DNA of 64,000 bases from JAKFWF01 sp963750535 (GTDB lineage Bacteria > Pseudomonadota > Alphaproteobacteria > Rhizobiales > Hyphomicrobiaceae), in assembly GCA_963750535.1 (NCBI GenBank), contig CAVVRF010000038.1:95118-159117 (forward strand), in the 5' to 3' direction. The translations under genes and the position numbers were made by a program. The stretch's first letter is position 1. Every line of letters begins with the position of its first letter. This document shows positions 29,142-37,499 of the stretch, piece by piece. The notes beneath the pieces are model-generated. The model had not been told where the DNA came from and did no database searches. It worked only from the letters and a program-made list of their open reading frames with translations.

Positions 29142-29431
29142 ACAAGCTCAAGTCATACGACGTGATCATCTCGCCGGTGATCACCGAGAAGGCGACCATG
29201 GCGTCCGAGTACAACCAGGTCGTGTTCAAGGTGCGGCCCGATGCGTCGAAGACCGACATCAAGCAGGCGGTCGAGCAGCTCTTCAACGTCAAGGTGAAGG
29301 CTGTGAACACGCTGGTCCGCAAGGGCAAGCTGAAGCACTTCCGCGGCCTGCGCGCGATCCAGAGCGATACCAAGAAGGCGATCGTCACGCTCGAGGCCGG
29401 CCACGCCATCGACGTGACGACGGGCCTGTGA
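29138..29431 (+). CDS. rplW: 50S ribosomal protein L23
   Basis: The 97-residue protein shows the L23 pattern: YDVIISPVITEKATMASEYN at the start, FNVKVKAVNTLVRKGKLK in the middle, and an acidic patch near the exit tunnel where trigger factor and SRP dock. The ATG overlaps the rplD stop (ATGA), so the two are translationally coupled. rplB begins 10 bases later. Confidence 0.97.
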   Translation: MNKLKSYDVIISPVITEKATMASEYNQVVFKVRPDASKTDIKQAVEQLFNVKVKAVNTLVRKGKLKHFRGLRAIQSDTKKAIVTLEAGHAIDVTTGL

Positions 29432-29441
29432 GGACAGTTCC

Positions 29442-30263
29442 ATGGCACTGAAAACATTCCGTCCGACCTCGCCGAGCCTGCGGCATCTGGTGCAGATCGA
29501 CCGCAGCGGCCTGTGGAAGGGCGCCCCGGTGAAGGTCCTGGTCGAGGGCAAGACCAAGACCGGCGGTCGCAATACCGACGGCCGCATCACGATGCGGCAT
29601 ATCGGCGGTGGTCACAAGCAGTCCTACCGGCTGGTCGACTTCCGCCGCCGCAAGCACGATGTCCCGGCCACCGTCGAGCGTCTCGAGTACGATCCGAACC
29701 GCACCGCGTTCATTGCGCTGGTGAAGTACCAGGACGGCGAGATGTCGTACATCCTGGCGCCGCAGCGGCTGGCGGTCGGCGACACCGTCGTGTCCGGCGA
29801 GAAAGTCGACGTGAAGCCCGGCAACGCCATGCCGCTCGCCTCGATGCCGATCGGCACGATCGTGCACAACGTCGAGCTGAAGGTAGGTCGCGGCGGCCAG
29901 CTCGCCCGTTCGGCCGGCTCCTATGTCCAGCTGGTCGGTCGCGACAGCGGCTGGGCAGTGTTGAAGCTCAACTCCGGCGAGACCCGCAAGGTCCGGGCCG
30001 AGTGCATGGCCTCGATCGGCGCGGTGTCGAACCCGGACCATTCCAACACCGTGGTCGGCAAGGCCGGACGTACCCGCTGGCTCGGGCGCAGGTCCACCGT
30101 GCGCTCGATCGCCATGAACCCGGTCGACCATCCGAACGGCGGCCGCACCAAGGGCGGCAAGCACTGGTCGACGCCGTGGGGCAAGCCGACCAAGGGCTAC
30201 AAGACCCGCAAGAACAAGAGCACCGACAAGTTCATCATTCGCGGCCGTCAGGCCAAGAAATAA
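29442..30263 (+). CDS. rplB: 50S ribosomal protein L2
   Basis: The 273-residue protein is full-length L2: LKTFRPTSPSLRHLVQIDRS, GRITMRHIGGGHKQSYRLVD, and the conserved C-terminal region with MNPVDHPNGGRTKGGKHWST, whose histidine corresponds to E. coli His229. L2 binds 23S rRNA near the peptidyl-transferase centre and bridges to the 30S subunit. Confidence 0.98.
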   Translation: MALKTFRPTSPSLRHLVQIDRSGLWKGAPVKVLVEGKTKTGGRNTDGRITMRHIGGGHKQSYRLVDFRRRKHDVPATVERLEYDPNRTAFIALVKYQDGEMSYILAPQRLAVGDTVVSGEKVDVKPGNAMPLASMPIGTIVHNVELKVGRGGQLARSAGSYVQLVGRDSGWAVLKLNSGETRKVRAECMASIGAVSNPDHSNTVVGKAGRTRWLGRRSTVRSIAMNPVDHPNGGRTKGGKHWSTPWGKPTKGYKTRKNKSTDKFIIRGRQAKK

Positions 30264-30285
30264 TCGGGCGCGAGGAGTTTCTCAC

Positions 30286-30564
30286 GTGACACGTTCTGTC
30301 TGGAAGGGCCCGTTCATCGACGGCTATCTGCTGAAGAAGGCAGACAAGGTCCGCTCGTCGGGGCGCAACGAAGTGATCAAGATCTGGAGCCGTCGCTCGA
30401 CGATCCTGCCGCAGTTCGTCGGCCTGACCTTCGGCGTCTACAACGGCCACAAGCATATCCCGGTCAACGTCTCGGAAGAGATGATTGGCATGAAGTTCGG
30501 CGAGTTCTCCCCGACCCGTACGTTCCACGGGCACAGTGGGGACAAGAAAGCCGTCAAGAAGTGA
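30286..30564 (+). CDS. rpsS: 30S ribosomal protein S19
   Basis: The 92-residue protein begins with GTG at 30286 and reads VTRSVWKGPFIDGYLL, WSRRSTILPQFVGLTFGVYN, GEFSPTRTFHGHSGDKK, a typical S19. It sits in the 30S head next to S13 and contacts the A-site finger. The weak GAGGAG site is about 10 bases upstream. rplV follows after 17 bases. Confidence 0.97.
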   Translation: MTRSVWKGPFIDGYLLKKADKVRSSGRNEVIKIWSRRSTILPQFVGLTFGVYNGHKHIPVNVSEEMIGMKFGEFSPTRTFHGHSGDKKAVKK

Positions 30565-30581
30565 AAGGCTGAGAAAATCCC

Positions 30582-30974
30582 ATGGGCAAGCCAAAGCGCG
30601 AGCGCAGCCTGAAAGACACGGAAGCTCAGGCCGTGGCGAAGAACCTCAGGGTGTCGCCGCAGAAGCTCAATCTTGTCGCCGGCCTCATCCGCGGCAAGAA
30701 GGTCAACCAGGCGATCGCCGACCTCGAGTTCTCGAGGAAGCGGATTGCCGACGATGTTCGCAAGGTCGTGATGTCGGCCGTCGCGAACGCCGAGAACAAC
30801 CACGGGCTCGACGTCGACGACCTGGTCGTCGCCGAGGCGCACGTCGGCAAGAACCTCGTCATGAAGCGCATGCATCCGCGCGGCCGCGGCCGCATGGGGG
30901 CGATCATGAAGCCGTTCTCGCAGATCACCGTCATCGTCCGCGAAGTCAAGCCCGCCGCCGAGAAGGAAGCGTAA
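30582..30974 (+). CDS. rplV: 50S ribosomal protein L22
   Basis: The 130-residue protein has the L22 globular core (NLRVSPQKLNLVAGLIRGKK) and the beta-hairpin that lines the exit tunnel (KRMHPRGRGRMGAIMKPFSQ). Macrolide-resistance alterations in other species map to this hairpin; nothing unusual such as a deletion is visible here. It ends 4 bases before rpsC. Confidence 0.97.
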   Translation: MGKPKRERSLKDTEAQAVAKNLRVSPQKLNLVAGLIRGKKVNQAIADLEFSRKRIADDVRKVVMSAVANAENNHGLDVDDLVVAEAHVGKNLVMKRMHPRGRGRMGAIMKPFSQITVIVREVKPAAEKEA

Positions 30975-30978
30975 GCCC

Positions 30979-31695
30979 ATGGGTCACAAGGTCAATCCGG
31001 TCGGCCTGCGCGTCGGCATCAACCGCACCTGGGACAGCCGCTGGTTCGCCGGCCGCGGCGAGTACGGTCGGCTGCTGCACGAGGACATGGCGATCCGCAA
31101 GCAGATCCTGAAGCAGCAGCGTACCGCCGGCATCTCGAAGGTCGTGATCGAGCGCCCGCACAAGAAGTGCCGGGTAACGGTCTATTCGGCCCGGCCCGGC
31201 GTGCTGATCGGCAAGAAGGGCGCCGACATCGAGAAGATGAAGGGTGAGCTCACCGGCCTGACGTCGTCGGAGGTCCACCTCAACATCGTCGAGATCCGCA
31301 AACCCGAGATCGATGCGACGCTGGTTGCCGAGGGCATCGCCCAGCAGCTCGAGCGCCGGGTCGCGTTCCGCCGCGCAATGAAGCGCGCCGTCCAGTCGGC
31401 GCTGCGTCTCGGAGCGCTCGGCATCCGGATCAACGTCGCCGGCCGTCTCGGCGGCGCGGAAATCGCCCGCACCGAGTGGTATCGCGAAGGCCGCGTGCCG
31501 CTGCACACGCTGCGCGCCGACATCGATTTCGGCTATGGCCTGGCCAAGACCGCGTACGGCATCATCGGAATCAAGGTCTGGATCTTCAAGGGCGAGATCA
31601 TGGAGCACGATCCGATGGCGTCCGAGAAGAAGATGACCGACATGCAGGAAGGTGGCGGCGGCGGACGCCGGCGCGAGGATCGCGAGCGCGCCTGA
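30979..31695 (+). CDS. rpsC: 30S ribosomal protein S3
   Basis: The 238-residue protein has the N-terminal GHKVNPVGLRVGINRTWDSR, the KH domain with GVLIGKKGADIEKMKGEL, and the C-terminal domain (LGIRINVAGRLGGAEIARTE). The tail is basic/glycine-rich (GGGGRRREDRERA). S3 lines the mRNA entry tunnel and contributes to helicase activity. Confidence 0.98.
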   Translation: MGHKVNPVGLRVGINRTWDSRWFAGRGEYGRLLHEDMAIRKQILKQQRTAGISKVVIERPHKKCRVTVYSARPGVLIGKKGADIEKMKGELTGLTSSEVHLNIVEIRKPEIDATLVAEGIAQQLERRVAFRRAMKRAVQSALRLGALGIRINVAGRLGGAEIARTEWYREGRVPLHTLRADIDFGYGLAKTAYGIIGIKVWIFKGEIMEHDPMASEKKMTDMQEGGGGGRRREDRERA

Positions 31696-31723
31696 CGCCT
31701 GAGGACTTCAAGGACCAACGACC

Positions 31724-32134
31724 ATGATGCAACCAAAGCGCACGAAGTTCCGCAAGGCCCACAAGGGCCGAATCCATGGCAATGCCAAGGGTGGAACGAC
31801 GTTGAATTTCGGCAGCCACGGCCTCAAGGCGGTCGAGCCGGAGCGCCTCACCGCGCGCCAGATCGAGGCGGCTCGCCGTGCCATCACGCGCCACATGAAG
31901 CGTGCCGGCCGGGTGTGGATCCGGATTTTCCCGGACGTGCCGGTGTCGTCGAAGCCGGCCGAGGTCCGCATGGGCTCGGGCAAGGGCTCGCCCGAGCTGT
32001 GGGTGGCGCGGGTGAAGCCCGGTCGCATCATGTTCGAGCTCGACGGCGTGACCGACCAGGTGGCCAAGGAAGCGCTGGAGCTCGGCGCCGCCAAGCTGCC
32101 GATCAAGACCCGCATCGTGTCGCGCATATTGTGA
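31724..32134 (+). CDS. rplP: 50S ribosomal protein L16
   Basis: The 136-residue protein reads MMQPKRTKFRKAHKGR, then FGSHGLKAVEPERLTARQIE and FPDVPVSSKPAEVRMGSGKG, all typical of L16. L16 organises the A-site tRNA position on the 50S subunit. Two adjacent ATG codons exist; AAGGACC fits either, and the second (31727) would give the more usual single Met start. Confidence 0.97.
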   Translation: MMQPKRTKFRKAHKGRIHGNAKGGTTLNFGSHGLKAVEPERLTARQIEAARRAITRHMKRAGRVWIRIFPDVPVSSKPAEVRMGSGKGSPELWVARVKPGRIMFELDGVTDQVAKEALELGAAKLPIKTRIVSRIL

Positions 32135-32180
32135 AGACGGCGGGGACCGGTACCGAAGTTTCGTGACAAGGATGAATGCG

Positions 32181-32390
32181 ATGAAGGCCAAGGAAGTTCG
32201 TGAATTGACGCTCGATCAGCTCGATGACCAGCTGCTCGCGCTCAAGAAGGAGCAGTTCAATCTGCGCTTCCAGCGTGCCTCGGGGCAACTCGAGAACACG
32301 TCGCGGGTTCGCGCGGTCCGTCGCGACATCGCTCGCATCAAGACGATTGCCCGCCAGAAGGCGGCGGGCGCGCAGCCAAACAAGGGTTGA
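32181..32390 (+). CDS. rpmC: 50S ribosomal protein L29
   Basis: The 69-residue protein is the two-helix L29: MKAKEVRELTLDQLDDQLLA then KEQFNLRFQRASGQLENTSR and VRAVRRDIARIKTIARQKA. It lies at the exit tunnel beside L23. ATG 32181 is chosen because it gives the family's MKA-EVR start with AAGGA at good spacing; in-frame upstream starts at 32163 (GTG) and 32172 would add three to six residues. Confidence 0.95.
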   Translation: MKAKEVRELTLDQLDDQLLALKKEQFNLRFQRASGQLENTSRVRAVRRDIARIKTIARQKAAGAQPNKG

Positions 32391-32401
32391 GGAGACTAGC
32401 G

Positions 32402-32638
32402 ATGCCGAAGCGCATCCTGCAGGGCACGGTGGTGTCCGACAAGAATGCCAAGACAGTGGTCGTGGAAGTGGAGCGCCGCTACACGCACCCGCTGCTGCGC
32501 AAGACCGTGCGCCGCTCGAAGAAGTACCACGCGCACGACGAGAGCAACACGTTCAAGGTCGGCGACACGGTGCGGATCGAGGAGAGCGCGCCGATCTCGA
32601 AGAACAAGCGGTGGGTGGTGCTCGCCAAAGAGGCGTGA
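32402..32638 (+). CDS. rpsQ: 30S ribosomal protein S17
   Basis: The 78-residue OB-fold protein reads MPKRILQGTVVSDKNAKTVV, RRYTHPLLRKTVRRSKKYHA and DTVRIEESAPISKNKRWVVL, all S17 hallmarks. It binds 16S rRNA helix 7/11 and is an early assembly protein. GAGGAG lies just upstream of the ATG, 11 bases after the rpmC stop. Confidence 0.97.
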   Translation: MPKRILQGTVVSDKNAKTVVVEVERRYTHPLLRKTVRRSKKYHAHDESNTFKVGDTVRIEESAPISKNKRWVVLAKEA

Positions 32639-32723
32639 ACCACCGATCGCAACGATAGAATTGAAGAATGGGCGAGACGAGGGCTTCACGACCTGCGTGA
32701 GCCCAGCATGAGGGACTGGTCCA

Positions 32724-33092
32724 ATGATCCAGATGGAATCCAATCTCGACGTCGCCGACAACTCGGGCGCCCGGCGCGTCCAGTGCATCAAGGTGCTCGG
32801 CGGCTCGAAGCGTAAGTATGCCACCATCGGCGACACCATCGTCGTCACGGTGAAGGAGGCGATCCCGCGTGGTCGCGTGAAGAAGGGTCAGGTGATGAAG
32901 GCCGTGATCGTGCGCACCGCCAAGGGCGTTCGCCGCCCCGACGGCTCGCTGATCCGCTTCGACCGCAATGCGGCCGTCCTGATCAACGCCCAGGGCGAGC
33001 CGGTCGGTACCCGCATTTTCGGGCCGGTCACCCGCGAGCTGCGCACCAAGAACCACATGAAGATCGTCTCGCTCGCCCCGGAGGTGCTGTGA
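32724..33092 (+). CDS. rplN: 50S ribosomal protein L14
   Basis: The 122-residue protein shows LDVADNSGARRVQCIKVLGG, GDTIVVTVKEAIPRGRVKKG and FGPVTRELRTKNHMKIVSLA, the L14 signature regions. L14 contacts 16S rRNA at an intersubunit bridge. The 85-base spacer after rpsQ is the first gap in this part of the spc operon. Its stop overlaps the rplX start (TGATG). Confidence 0.98.
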   Translation: MIQMESNLDVADNSGARRVQCIKVLGGSKRKYATIGDTIVVTVKEAIPRGRVKKGQVMKAVIVRTAKGVRRPDGSLIRFDRNAAVLINAQGEPVGTRIFGPVTRELRTKNHMKIVSLAPEVL

Positions 33093-33421
33093 TGGCTTCC
33101 GCCAAGATCAAGAAGGGCGACAAGGTGATCGTGCTCGCCGGTCGCGACAAGGGCAAGCAGGGCGAGGTGATCGCGGTGATGCCGTCCGAGGGCCGGGCCC
33201 TGGTGCGCGGCGTCAACATGGTTCGCCGGCATACCAAGCAGAGCGCGCAGAACCCGGAAGGCGGCATCCTCTCGAAGGAGGGGCCGATCAATCTTTCGAA
33301 TCTCGCGATCGAGGATCCGAAGGACGGCAAGCCGACCCGCGTCGGCTTCCGCGTCCTGGAGGACGGCACCAAGACCCGTTACGCAAAGCGCTCGGGCGAG
33401 AACATCCCGGATAGGAAGTAA
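33092..33421 (+). CDS. rplX: 50S ribosomal protein L24
   Basis: The 109-residue protein has the KOW motif (IKKGDKVIVLAGRDKGKQGE) and GVNMVRRHTKQSAQNPEGGI. L24 initiates assembly of the 50S subunit. ATG 33092 overlaps the rplN stop by one base; a GTG three bases earlier is possible but less likely. Confidence 0.97.
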   Translation: MASAKIKKGDKVIVLAGRDKGKQGEVIAVMPSEGRALVRGVNMVRRHTKQSAQNPEGGILSKEGPINLSNLAIEDPKDGKPTRVGFRVLEDGTKTRYAKRSGENIPDRK

Positions 33422-33424
33422 GCC

Positions 33425-34111
33425 ATGGCTGAAAACGAAAAAGCCAAGAAGGGCGGCAAGCCCGCCGCCGCAGCCCCGACCGGCAAGGGCGGCGCCAAGG
33501 CGCCGAAAGACGCGAAGAAAGCGGCTGCGGCTCCGGCCGAGAAGCGCTCGTTCACGCGCCCGAAGGACTACAAGCCGCGCATGAAGGCCCTCTACGAGGC
33601 CAAACTGCGCGCGGCCATGAGGGAGAAGTTCGGCTACAGCAACGTGATGCAGGTGCCCAGGCTCGAGAAGATCGTGCTGAACATGGGCATCGGCGAAGCC
33701 GTCAACGACCGCAAGAAGGCGGAGAATGCCGCTGGCGACCTGGCGCTGATCGCCGGCCAGAAGCCGGTGCAGACCCGCGCCCGCAAGGCGATCGCGGTCT
33801 ACAAGGTCCGCGAGGGCATGCCGATCGGCGCCAAGGTGACGCTGCGCGGCGACCGCATGTACGAGTTTCTCGACCGCCTGGTCACGATCGCGCTGCCGCG
33901 CGTGAAGGACTTCCGTGGCCTGAACCCGAAGAGCTTCGACGGCCGCGGCAATTACGCGCTCGGCCTCAAGGAGCACATCGTGTTCCCCGAGATCGACTAC
34001 GACAAGGTCGACGAGGTCTGGGGCATGGACGTGATCGTATGCACCAGCGCGAAATCCGACGACGAGGCGCGCGAGCTCTTGCGCGGCTTCAATTTCCCGT
34101 TCCGCAGCTGA
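33425..34111 (+). CDS. rplE: 50S ribosomal protein L5 with an N-terminal Lys/Ala-rich extension
   Basis: The 228-residue protein contains a complete L5 from about residue 48 (YKPRMKALYEAKLRAAMREK; VPRLEKIVLNMGIGEA; KVTLRGDRMYEFLDRLV). In front lies an extra segment of about 45 residues, rich in Lys, Ala, Gly and Pro and lacking hydrophobic clusters. Most bacterial L5 proteins are about 180 residues. The ATG at 33425 is only 3 bases after rplX and there is no internal ATG before the core except the Met at residue 53, so the extension is likely translated. L5 binds 5S rRNA and contacts P-site tRNA. Confidence 0.97.
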   Translation: MAENEKAKKGGKPAAAAPTGKGGAKAPKDAKKAAAAPAEKRSFTRPKDYKPRMKALYEAKLRAAMREKFGYSNVMQVPRLEKIVLNMGIGEAVNDRKKAENAAGDLALIAGQKPVQTRARKAIAVYKVREGMPIGAKVTLRGDRMYEFLDRLVTIALPRVKDFRGLNPKSFDGRGNYALGLKEHIVFPEIDYDKVDEVWGMDVIVCTSAKSDDEARELLRGFNFPFRS

Positions 34112-34161
34112 GGGACCTCGGCCCGTTATCAGACGGCCCGAAAGGCCTTTGGAGGATTTAG

Positions 34162-34467
34162 ATGGCGAAGACCAGCTCAGTCGAGAAGAACAAGCACCGG
34201 CGCAAGCTCGTTGCCGATAAGGCCGGCAAGCGCAAGCGCTTGAAGGAGATCATCATGGACCGTTCGAAGCCCCGCGAGGAGCGCTTCGCCGCCCAGATGA
34301 AGCTCGCCGAGATGCCGCGCAACTCGTCGAAGACGCGCATCCGCAACCGCTGCGAGATCACCGGCCGCGCCCGCGGCTACTATCGCAAGCTTCGCGTGTG
34401 CCGCAACCAGCTCAGGGAGCTTGCCAGCCAAGGCATGATCCCCGGCATGGTCAAGTCGAGCTGGTAA
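34162..34467 (+). CDS. rpsN: 30S ribosomal protein S14
   Basis: The 101-residue protein is the long, zinc-free form of S14 usual in Proteobacteria: AKTSSVEKNKHRRKLVADKA, then MPRNSSKTRIRNRCEITGRA and the C-terminal MIPGMVKSSW. It joins the 30S head late in assembly. A good TTTGGAGG site precedes the ATG. rpsH follows after 11 bases. Confidence 0.97.
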   Translation: MAKTSSVEKNKHRRKLVADKAGKRKRLKEIIMDRSKPREERFAAQMKLAEMPRNSSKTRIRNRCEITGRARGYYRKLRVCRNQLRELASQGMIPGMVKSSW

Positions 34468-34478
34468 GGAGGACGGAC

Positions 34479-34877
34479 ATGGCGATCAACGATCCGCTCG
34501 GCGATATGCTGACCCGCATCCGCAATGCGCAGTTGCGCAAGCGGCCGAAGGTGTCGACGCCGGCATCCGCGCTGCGTGCGCGCGTTCTGGACGTGCTGAA
34601 GGACGAGGGTTATATCCGCGACTATTCGCGCATCGAGCTCAAGGGTGCCAACCCCGAGTTCGAGATCGAGCTGAAGTACAACAACGGCCAGCCGGCGATC
34701 CGCGAGATCGAACGCATCTCGAAGCCCGGCCGTCGCGTGTATTCTCCGGTGAAGGACCTGCCGACCGTCGCCAACGGCCTCGGCGTGGCCATCGTGTCGA
34801 CGCCGAAGGGCGTGATGCCGGACTGGAAGGCAAGAGAAGAGAACGTCGGCGGCGAAGTTCTCTGCAACATCTTCTAA
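34479..34877 (+). CDS. rpsH: 30S ribosomal protein S8
   Basis: The 132-residue protein reads INDPLGDMLTRIRNAQLRKR, VLDVLKDEGYIRDYS, and the C-terminal VSTPKGVMPDWKAREENVGG EVLC, which matches S8. S8 binds central-domain 16S rRNA and represses the spc operon in E. coli by binding the rplE region of the mRNA. AAGGAGGACGG gives a strong ribosome-binding site. Confidence 0.97.
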   Translation: MAINDPLGDMLTRIRNAQLRKRPKVSTPASALRARVLDVLKDEGYIRDYSRIELKGANPEFEIELKYNNGQPAIREIERISKPGRRVYSPVKDLPTVANGLGVAIVSTPKGVMPDWKAREENVGGEVLCNIF

Positions 34878-34928
34878 GGGCTGCGGCGGGGCGAACCCGT
34901 CGACGGCCGCTACGAAAAGGTCACTACC

Positions 34929-35471
34929 ATGTCGCGCATCGGTAAGAAGCCGGTTCCGGTCCCGTCCAAGGTGACGGCGACGGTCGCCGGCCAGACGGTG
35001 AAGATGAAGGGGCCGAAGGGCGAGTTGTCGTTCACGGCACCCGACGATATCAAGGTCGAGATGACGTCTGCCGGCGTCTCGGTGCAGCCGCGCGATGATT
35101 CGAAGAAGGCGCGCGCCATGTGGGGCATGTCGCGGACGATGGTGGCAAACCTCGTCAGCGGCACCATGGAAGGCTACACCCGCACGCTCGAGATCCAGGG
35201 CGTCGGCTTCCGCGCGGCGATGAAGGGCAAGGACCAGCTGCAGCTGCAGATCGGGTTCAGCCACGACGTCGTGCACACCTTGCCGCCCGGCGTGGAGGTC
35301 AAGGTCGGCGGCGCCAAGCAGGAGATCATCACGATTTCCGGCACCGACAAGCAGCTCGTCGGCCAGGTGGCGGCCGACATCCGCGGCTACCGGCCGCCGG
35401 AGCCCTATCAGGGCAAGGGCATTCGCTACCAGGGCGAGTATATCTTCCGCAAGGAAGGCAAGAAGAAGTAA
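34929..35471 (+). CDS. rplF: 50S ribosomal protein L6
   Basis: The 180-residue protein has the duplicated L6 fold: MSRIGKKPVPVPSKVTATVA start, GTMEGYTRTLEIQGVGFRAA in the middle, and the rRNA-binding IRGYRPPEPYQGKGIRYQGE near the end. L6 sits near the sarcin-ricin loop. It lies 51 bases after rpsH and 14 before rplR. Confidence 0.98.
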   Translation: MSRIGKKPVPVPSKVTATVAGQTVKMKGPKGELSFTAPDDIKVEMTSAGVSVQPRDDSKKARAMWGMSRTMVANLVSGTMEGYTRTLEIQGVGFRAAMKGKDQLQLQIGFSHDVVHTLPPGVEVKVGGAKQEIITISGTDKQLVGQVAADIRGYRPPEPYQGKGIRYQGEYIFRKEGKKK

Positions 35472-35485
35472 GGACGCACAGCGCC

Positions 35486-35848
35486 ATGACCGCACATATG
35501 AATCAGACCGACCGGCGCAAAGCCAAGGTTCGGCGAAACATCAGGCAGACCGCCAACGGTCGCCCGCGCCTGAGCGTGCATCGATCATCGAAGCACATCT
35601 ACGCGCAGGTGATCGACGACGCCCAGGGCAAGACCGTCGCCGCCGCCTCCTCTCTGGAGAAGGATTTGCGCGGCGCGCTCAAGACCGGTGCCGACAAGGC
35701 GGCAGCCGCCGCGGTCGGCAAGCTCGTCGCCGAGCGCGCTGCGAAGGCAGGCGTGAAGCAGGTCGTGTTCGATCGCGGCCAGTACATCTATCACGGCCGC
35801 GTCAAGGCGCTGGCCGATGCCGCCCGCGAGGGCGGCCTGGACTTCTGA
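35486..35848 (+). CDS. rplR: 50S ribosomal protein L18
   Basis: The 120-residue protein carries the L18 features RPRLSVHRSSKHIYAQVIDD, the alanine-rich central helix, and VFDRGQYIYHGRVKALADAA REGGL. L18 binds 5S rRNA with L5. ATG 35486 follows AAGGA at 11 bases; ATG 35498 (giving MNQTDRRK) is a possible alternative start. Confidence 0.97.
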   Translation: MTAHMNQTDRRKAKVRRNIRQTANGRPRLSVHRSSKHIYAQVIDDAQGKTVAAASSLEKDLRGALKTGADKAAAAAVGKLVAERAAKAGVKQVVFDRGQYIYHGRVKALADAAREGGLDF

Positions 35849-35865
35849 ACGGAAAGGACTAACCC

Positions 35866-36450
35866 GTGGCACGTTCCCCCGGCGGTAGTGGCGGCAGAGA
35901 TCGCGGTCGCGAGAAAGTCGACAGCGAGTTCTCGGACAAGCTCGTTGGCATTAATCGCGTTGCGAAAGTGGTGAAGGGCGGCAAGCGCTTCGGCTTCGCC
36001 GCACTCGTGGTGGTCGGCGATCTCAAGGGCCGTGTCGGCTTCGGCCATGGCAAGGCGCGCGAGGTGCCGGAGGCGATCCGCAAGGCGACCGAGGCGGCGC
36101 GTCGCAGCCTCGTCCGGGTGCCCCTGCGCGAGGGCCGCACCCTGCATCACGACAGCGAGGGCCGGCACGGCGCCGGCAAGGTGGTGCTGCGCTCGGCGCC
36201 GCCGGGCACCGGCATCATCGCCGGCGGTCCGATGCGCGCAGTGTTCGAAATGCTGGGCGTGCAGGACGTCGTCGCCAAGTCGCTGGGCTCGACCAACCCC
36301 TACAACATGGTCCGGGCCACTTTCGACGGCCTGAAGCACCAGGAGAATCCGCGCGGCGTCGCAGCCCGTCGCGGCAAGAAGTATGGCGACATCGTTGCCC
36401 GCCGCCGCGATGGCTCGGGCGGCGAGGCGGAAGCCGCTGGCGAGGCGTGA
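35866..36450 (+). CDS. rpsE: 30S ribosomal protein S5
   Basis: The 194-residue protein begins with GTG at 35866 (GGAAAGGAC upstream). It has the double-stranded RNA-binding-like N-domain (DKLVGINRVAKVVKGGKRFG; GRVGFGHGKAREVPEAIRKA) and the C-domain (GAGKVVLRSAPPGTGIIAGG). S5 is at the mRNA entry site; ram and spectinomycin-resistance changes map to loops that look ordinary here. Confidence 0.97.
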   Translation: MARSPGGSGGRDRGREKVDSEFSDKLVGINRVAKVVKGGKRFGFAALVVVGDLKGRVGFGHGKAREVPEAIRKATEAARRSLVRVPLREGRTLHHDSEGRHGAGKVVLRSAPPGTGIIAGGPMRAVFEMLGVQDVVAKSLGSTNPYNMVRATFDGLKHQENPRGVAARRGKKYGDIVARRRDGSGGEAEAAGEA

Positions 36451-36493
36451 TCAGCCGCCGCGCCGCGCTGATCATCACGAAGGATGAAAGTCG

Positions 36494-36697
36494 ATGTCTA
36501 AACCGCACACGGGCAAGATGATCACGATCGAGCAGATCGCGAGCCCCAATCGCCGGCCGGACCGTCAGCGCGAGACGCTGATCGGCCTCGGCCTGAACAA
36601 GCTCCACCGTCGCAAGCAGATCGCGGACACGATCGAGGTGCGCGGCATGCTGAACAAGGTCGCGCACCTCGTTCGCATCGTCGAAGACAAGGCTTGA
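36494..36697 (+). CDS. rpmD: 50S ribosomal protein L30
   Basis: The 67-residue protein matches short bacterial L30: ITIEQIASPNRRPDRQRETL IGLGLNKLHRRK and a C-terminal MLNKVAHLVRIVE. It lies between rpsE and rplO as in other spc operons. A GAAGGATG site precedes the start. Confidence 0.96.
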   Translation: MSKPHTGKMITIEQIASPNRRPDRQRETLIGLGLNKLHRRKQIADTIEVRGMLNKVAHLVRIVEDKA

Positions 36698-36752
36698 AGC
36701 AATTCAGATGCGGTGCCCCGTCAGGGGTGCCGACTACCAGGAGTTAGAGGAC

Positions 36753-37307
36753 ATGCGCCTCAACGATATCAAGGACAACGAAGGCTCGAAGAAGACGCGG
36801 GTCCGGATCGGCCGCGGCATCGGCTCGGGCGTCGGCAAGACCGGCGGCCGCGGCGGCAAGGGCCAGACGGCCCGCTCGGGCGTTCGCATCGGCGGTTTCG
36901 AAGGCGGTCAGATGCCTCTGCATCGGCGTCTGCCGAAGCGCGGCTTCAACAAGTACCGCCCGAAGGACTACAATGAGATCAATGTCGGGGCGCTGCAGAA
37001 GGCGATCGACGAGAAGCGGCTCGATGCCGCGAAGCCCGTCACGGTTGCTTCGCTTGTCGAGACCGGCGTGCTGCGCCGCGTCAAGGACGGCCTGCGGCTG
37101 CTGGGCGCCGGCGAGCTCAAGGCGAAGCTCGTTCTGACCGTCGACCATGCATCGGCGTCCGCTGTCGCCGCGGTCGAGAAGGCCGGTGGCTCGATCAAGC
37201 TGATCGAGCGGAAGGTGCTCGCGGCCGACGAGGCCAAGCGAATGAAAAGCGCCGCCAAGAAGGCCGCCAAGGGCGGCACCAAGAAGAAGGGCGGCGGCGA
37301 CGAATGA
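36753..37307 (+). CDS. rplO: 50S ribosomal protein L15
   Basis: The 184-residue protein begins MRLNDIKDNEGSKKTRVRIG and has the glycine/arginine-rich N-terminal extension (GVGKTGGRGGKGQTARSGVR) that penetrates the 50S core. The globular domain follows, then a longer than usual lysine/alanine-rich tail ending KGGTKKKGGGDE. The ATG at 36753 follows GGAGTTAGAGG. It is the last ribosomal gene before secY. Confidence 0.97.
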   Translation: MRLNDIKDNEGSKKTRVRIGRGIGSGVGKTGGRGGKGQTARSGVRIGGFEGGQMPLHRRLPKRGFNKYRPKDYNEINVGALQKAIDEKRLDAAKPVTVASLVETGVLRRVKDGLRLLGAGELKAKLVLTVDHASASAVAAVEKAGGSIKLIERKVLAADEAKRMKSAAKKAAKGGTKKKGGGDE

Positions 37308-37499
37308 GGCATTGCGGCGTCGGACGGCTCCCTTTCGCGGGGCCGCCGGTGCCGACGGCCGTGTCGCGGCAGTCGACCTTGATGGCGGAAATGGCATCGC
37401 AGGGCTTGTCTGGCGCAGGGCGGTGAACGACATGAACGCGAGCATGGCGGGCGGAGAGTGCTGATCGCCGGCTTGCAACGGGCTTAGGAGACGCGATCC

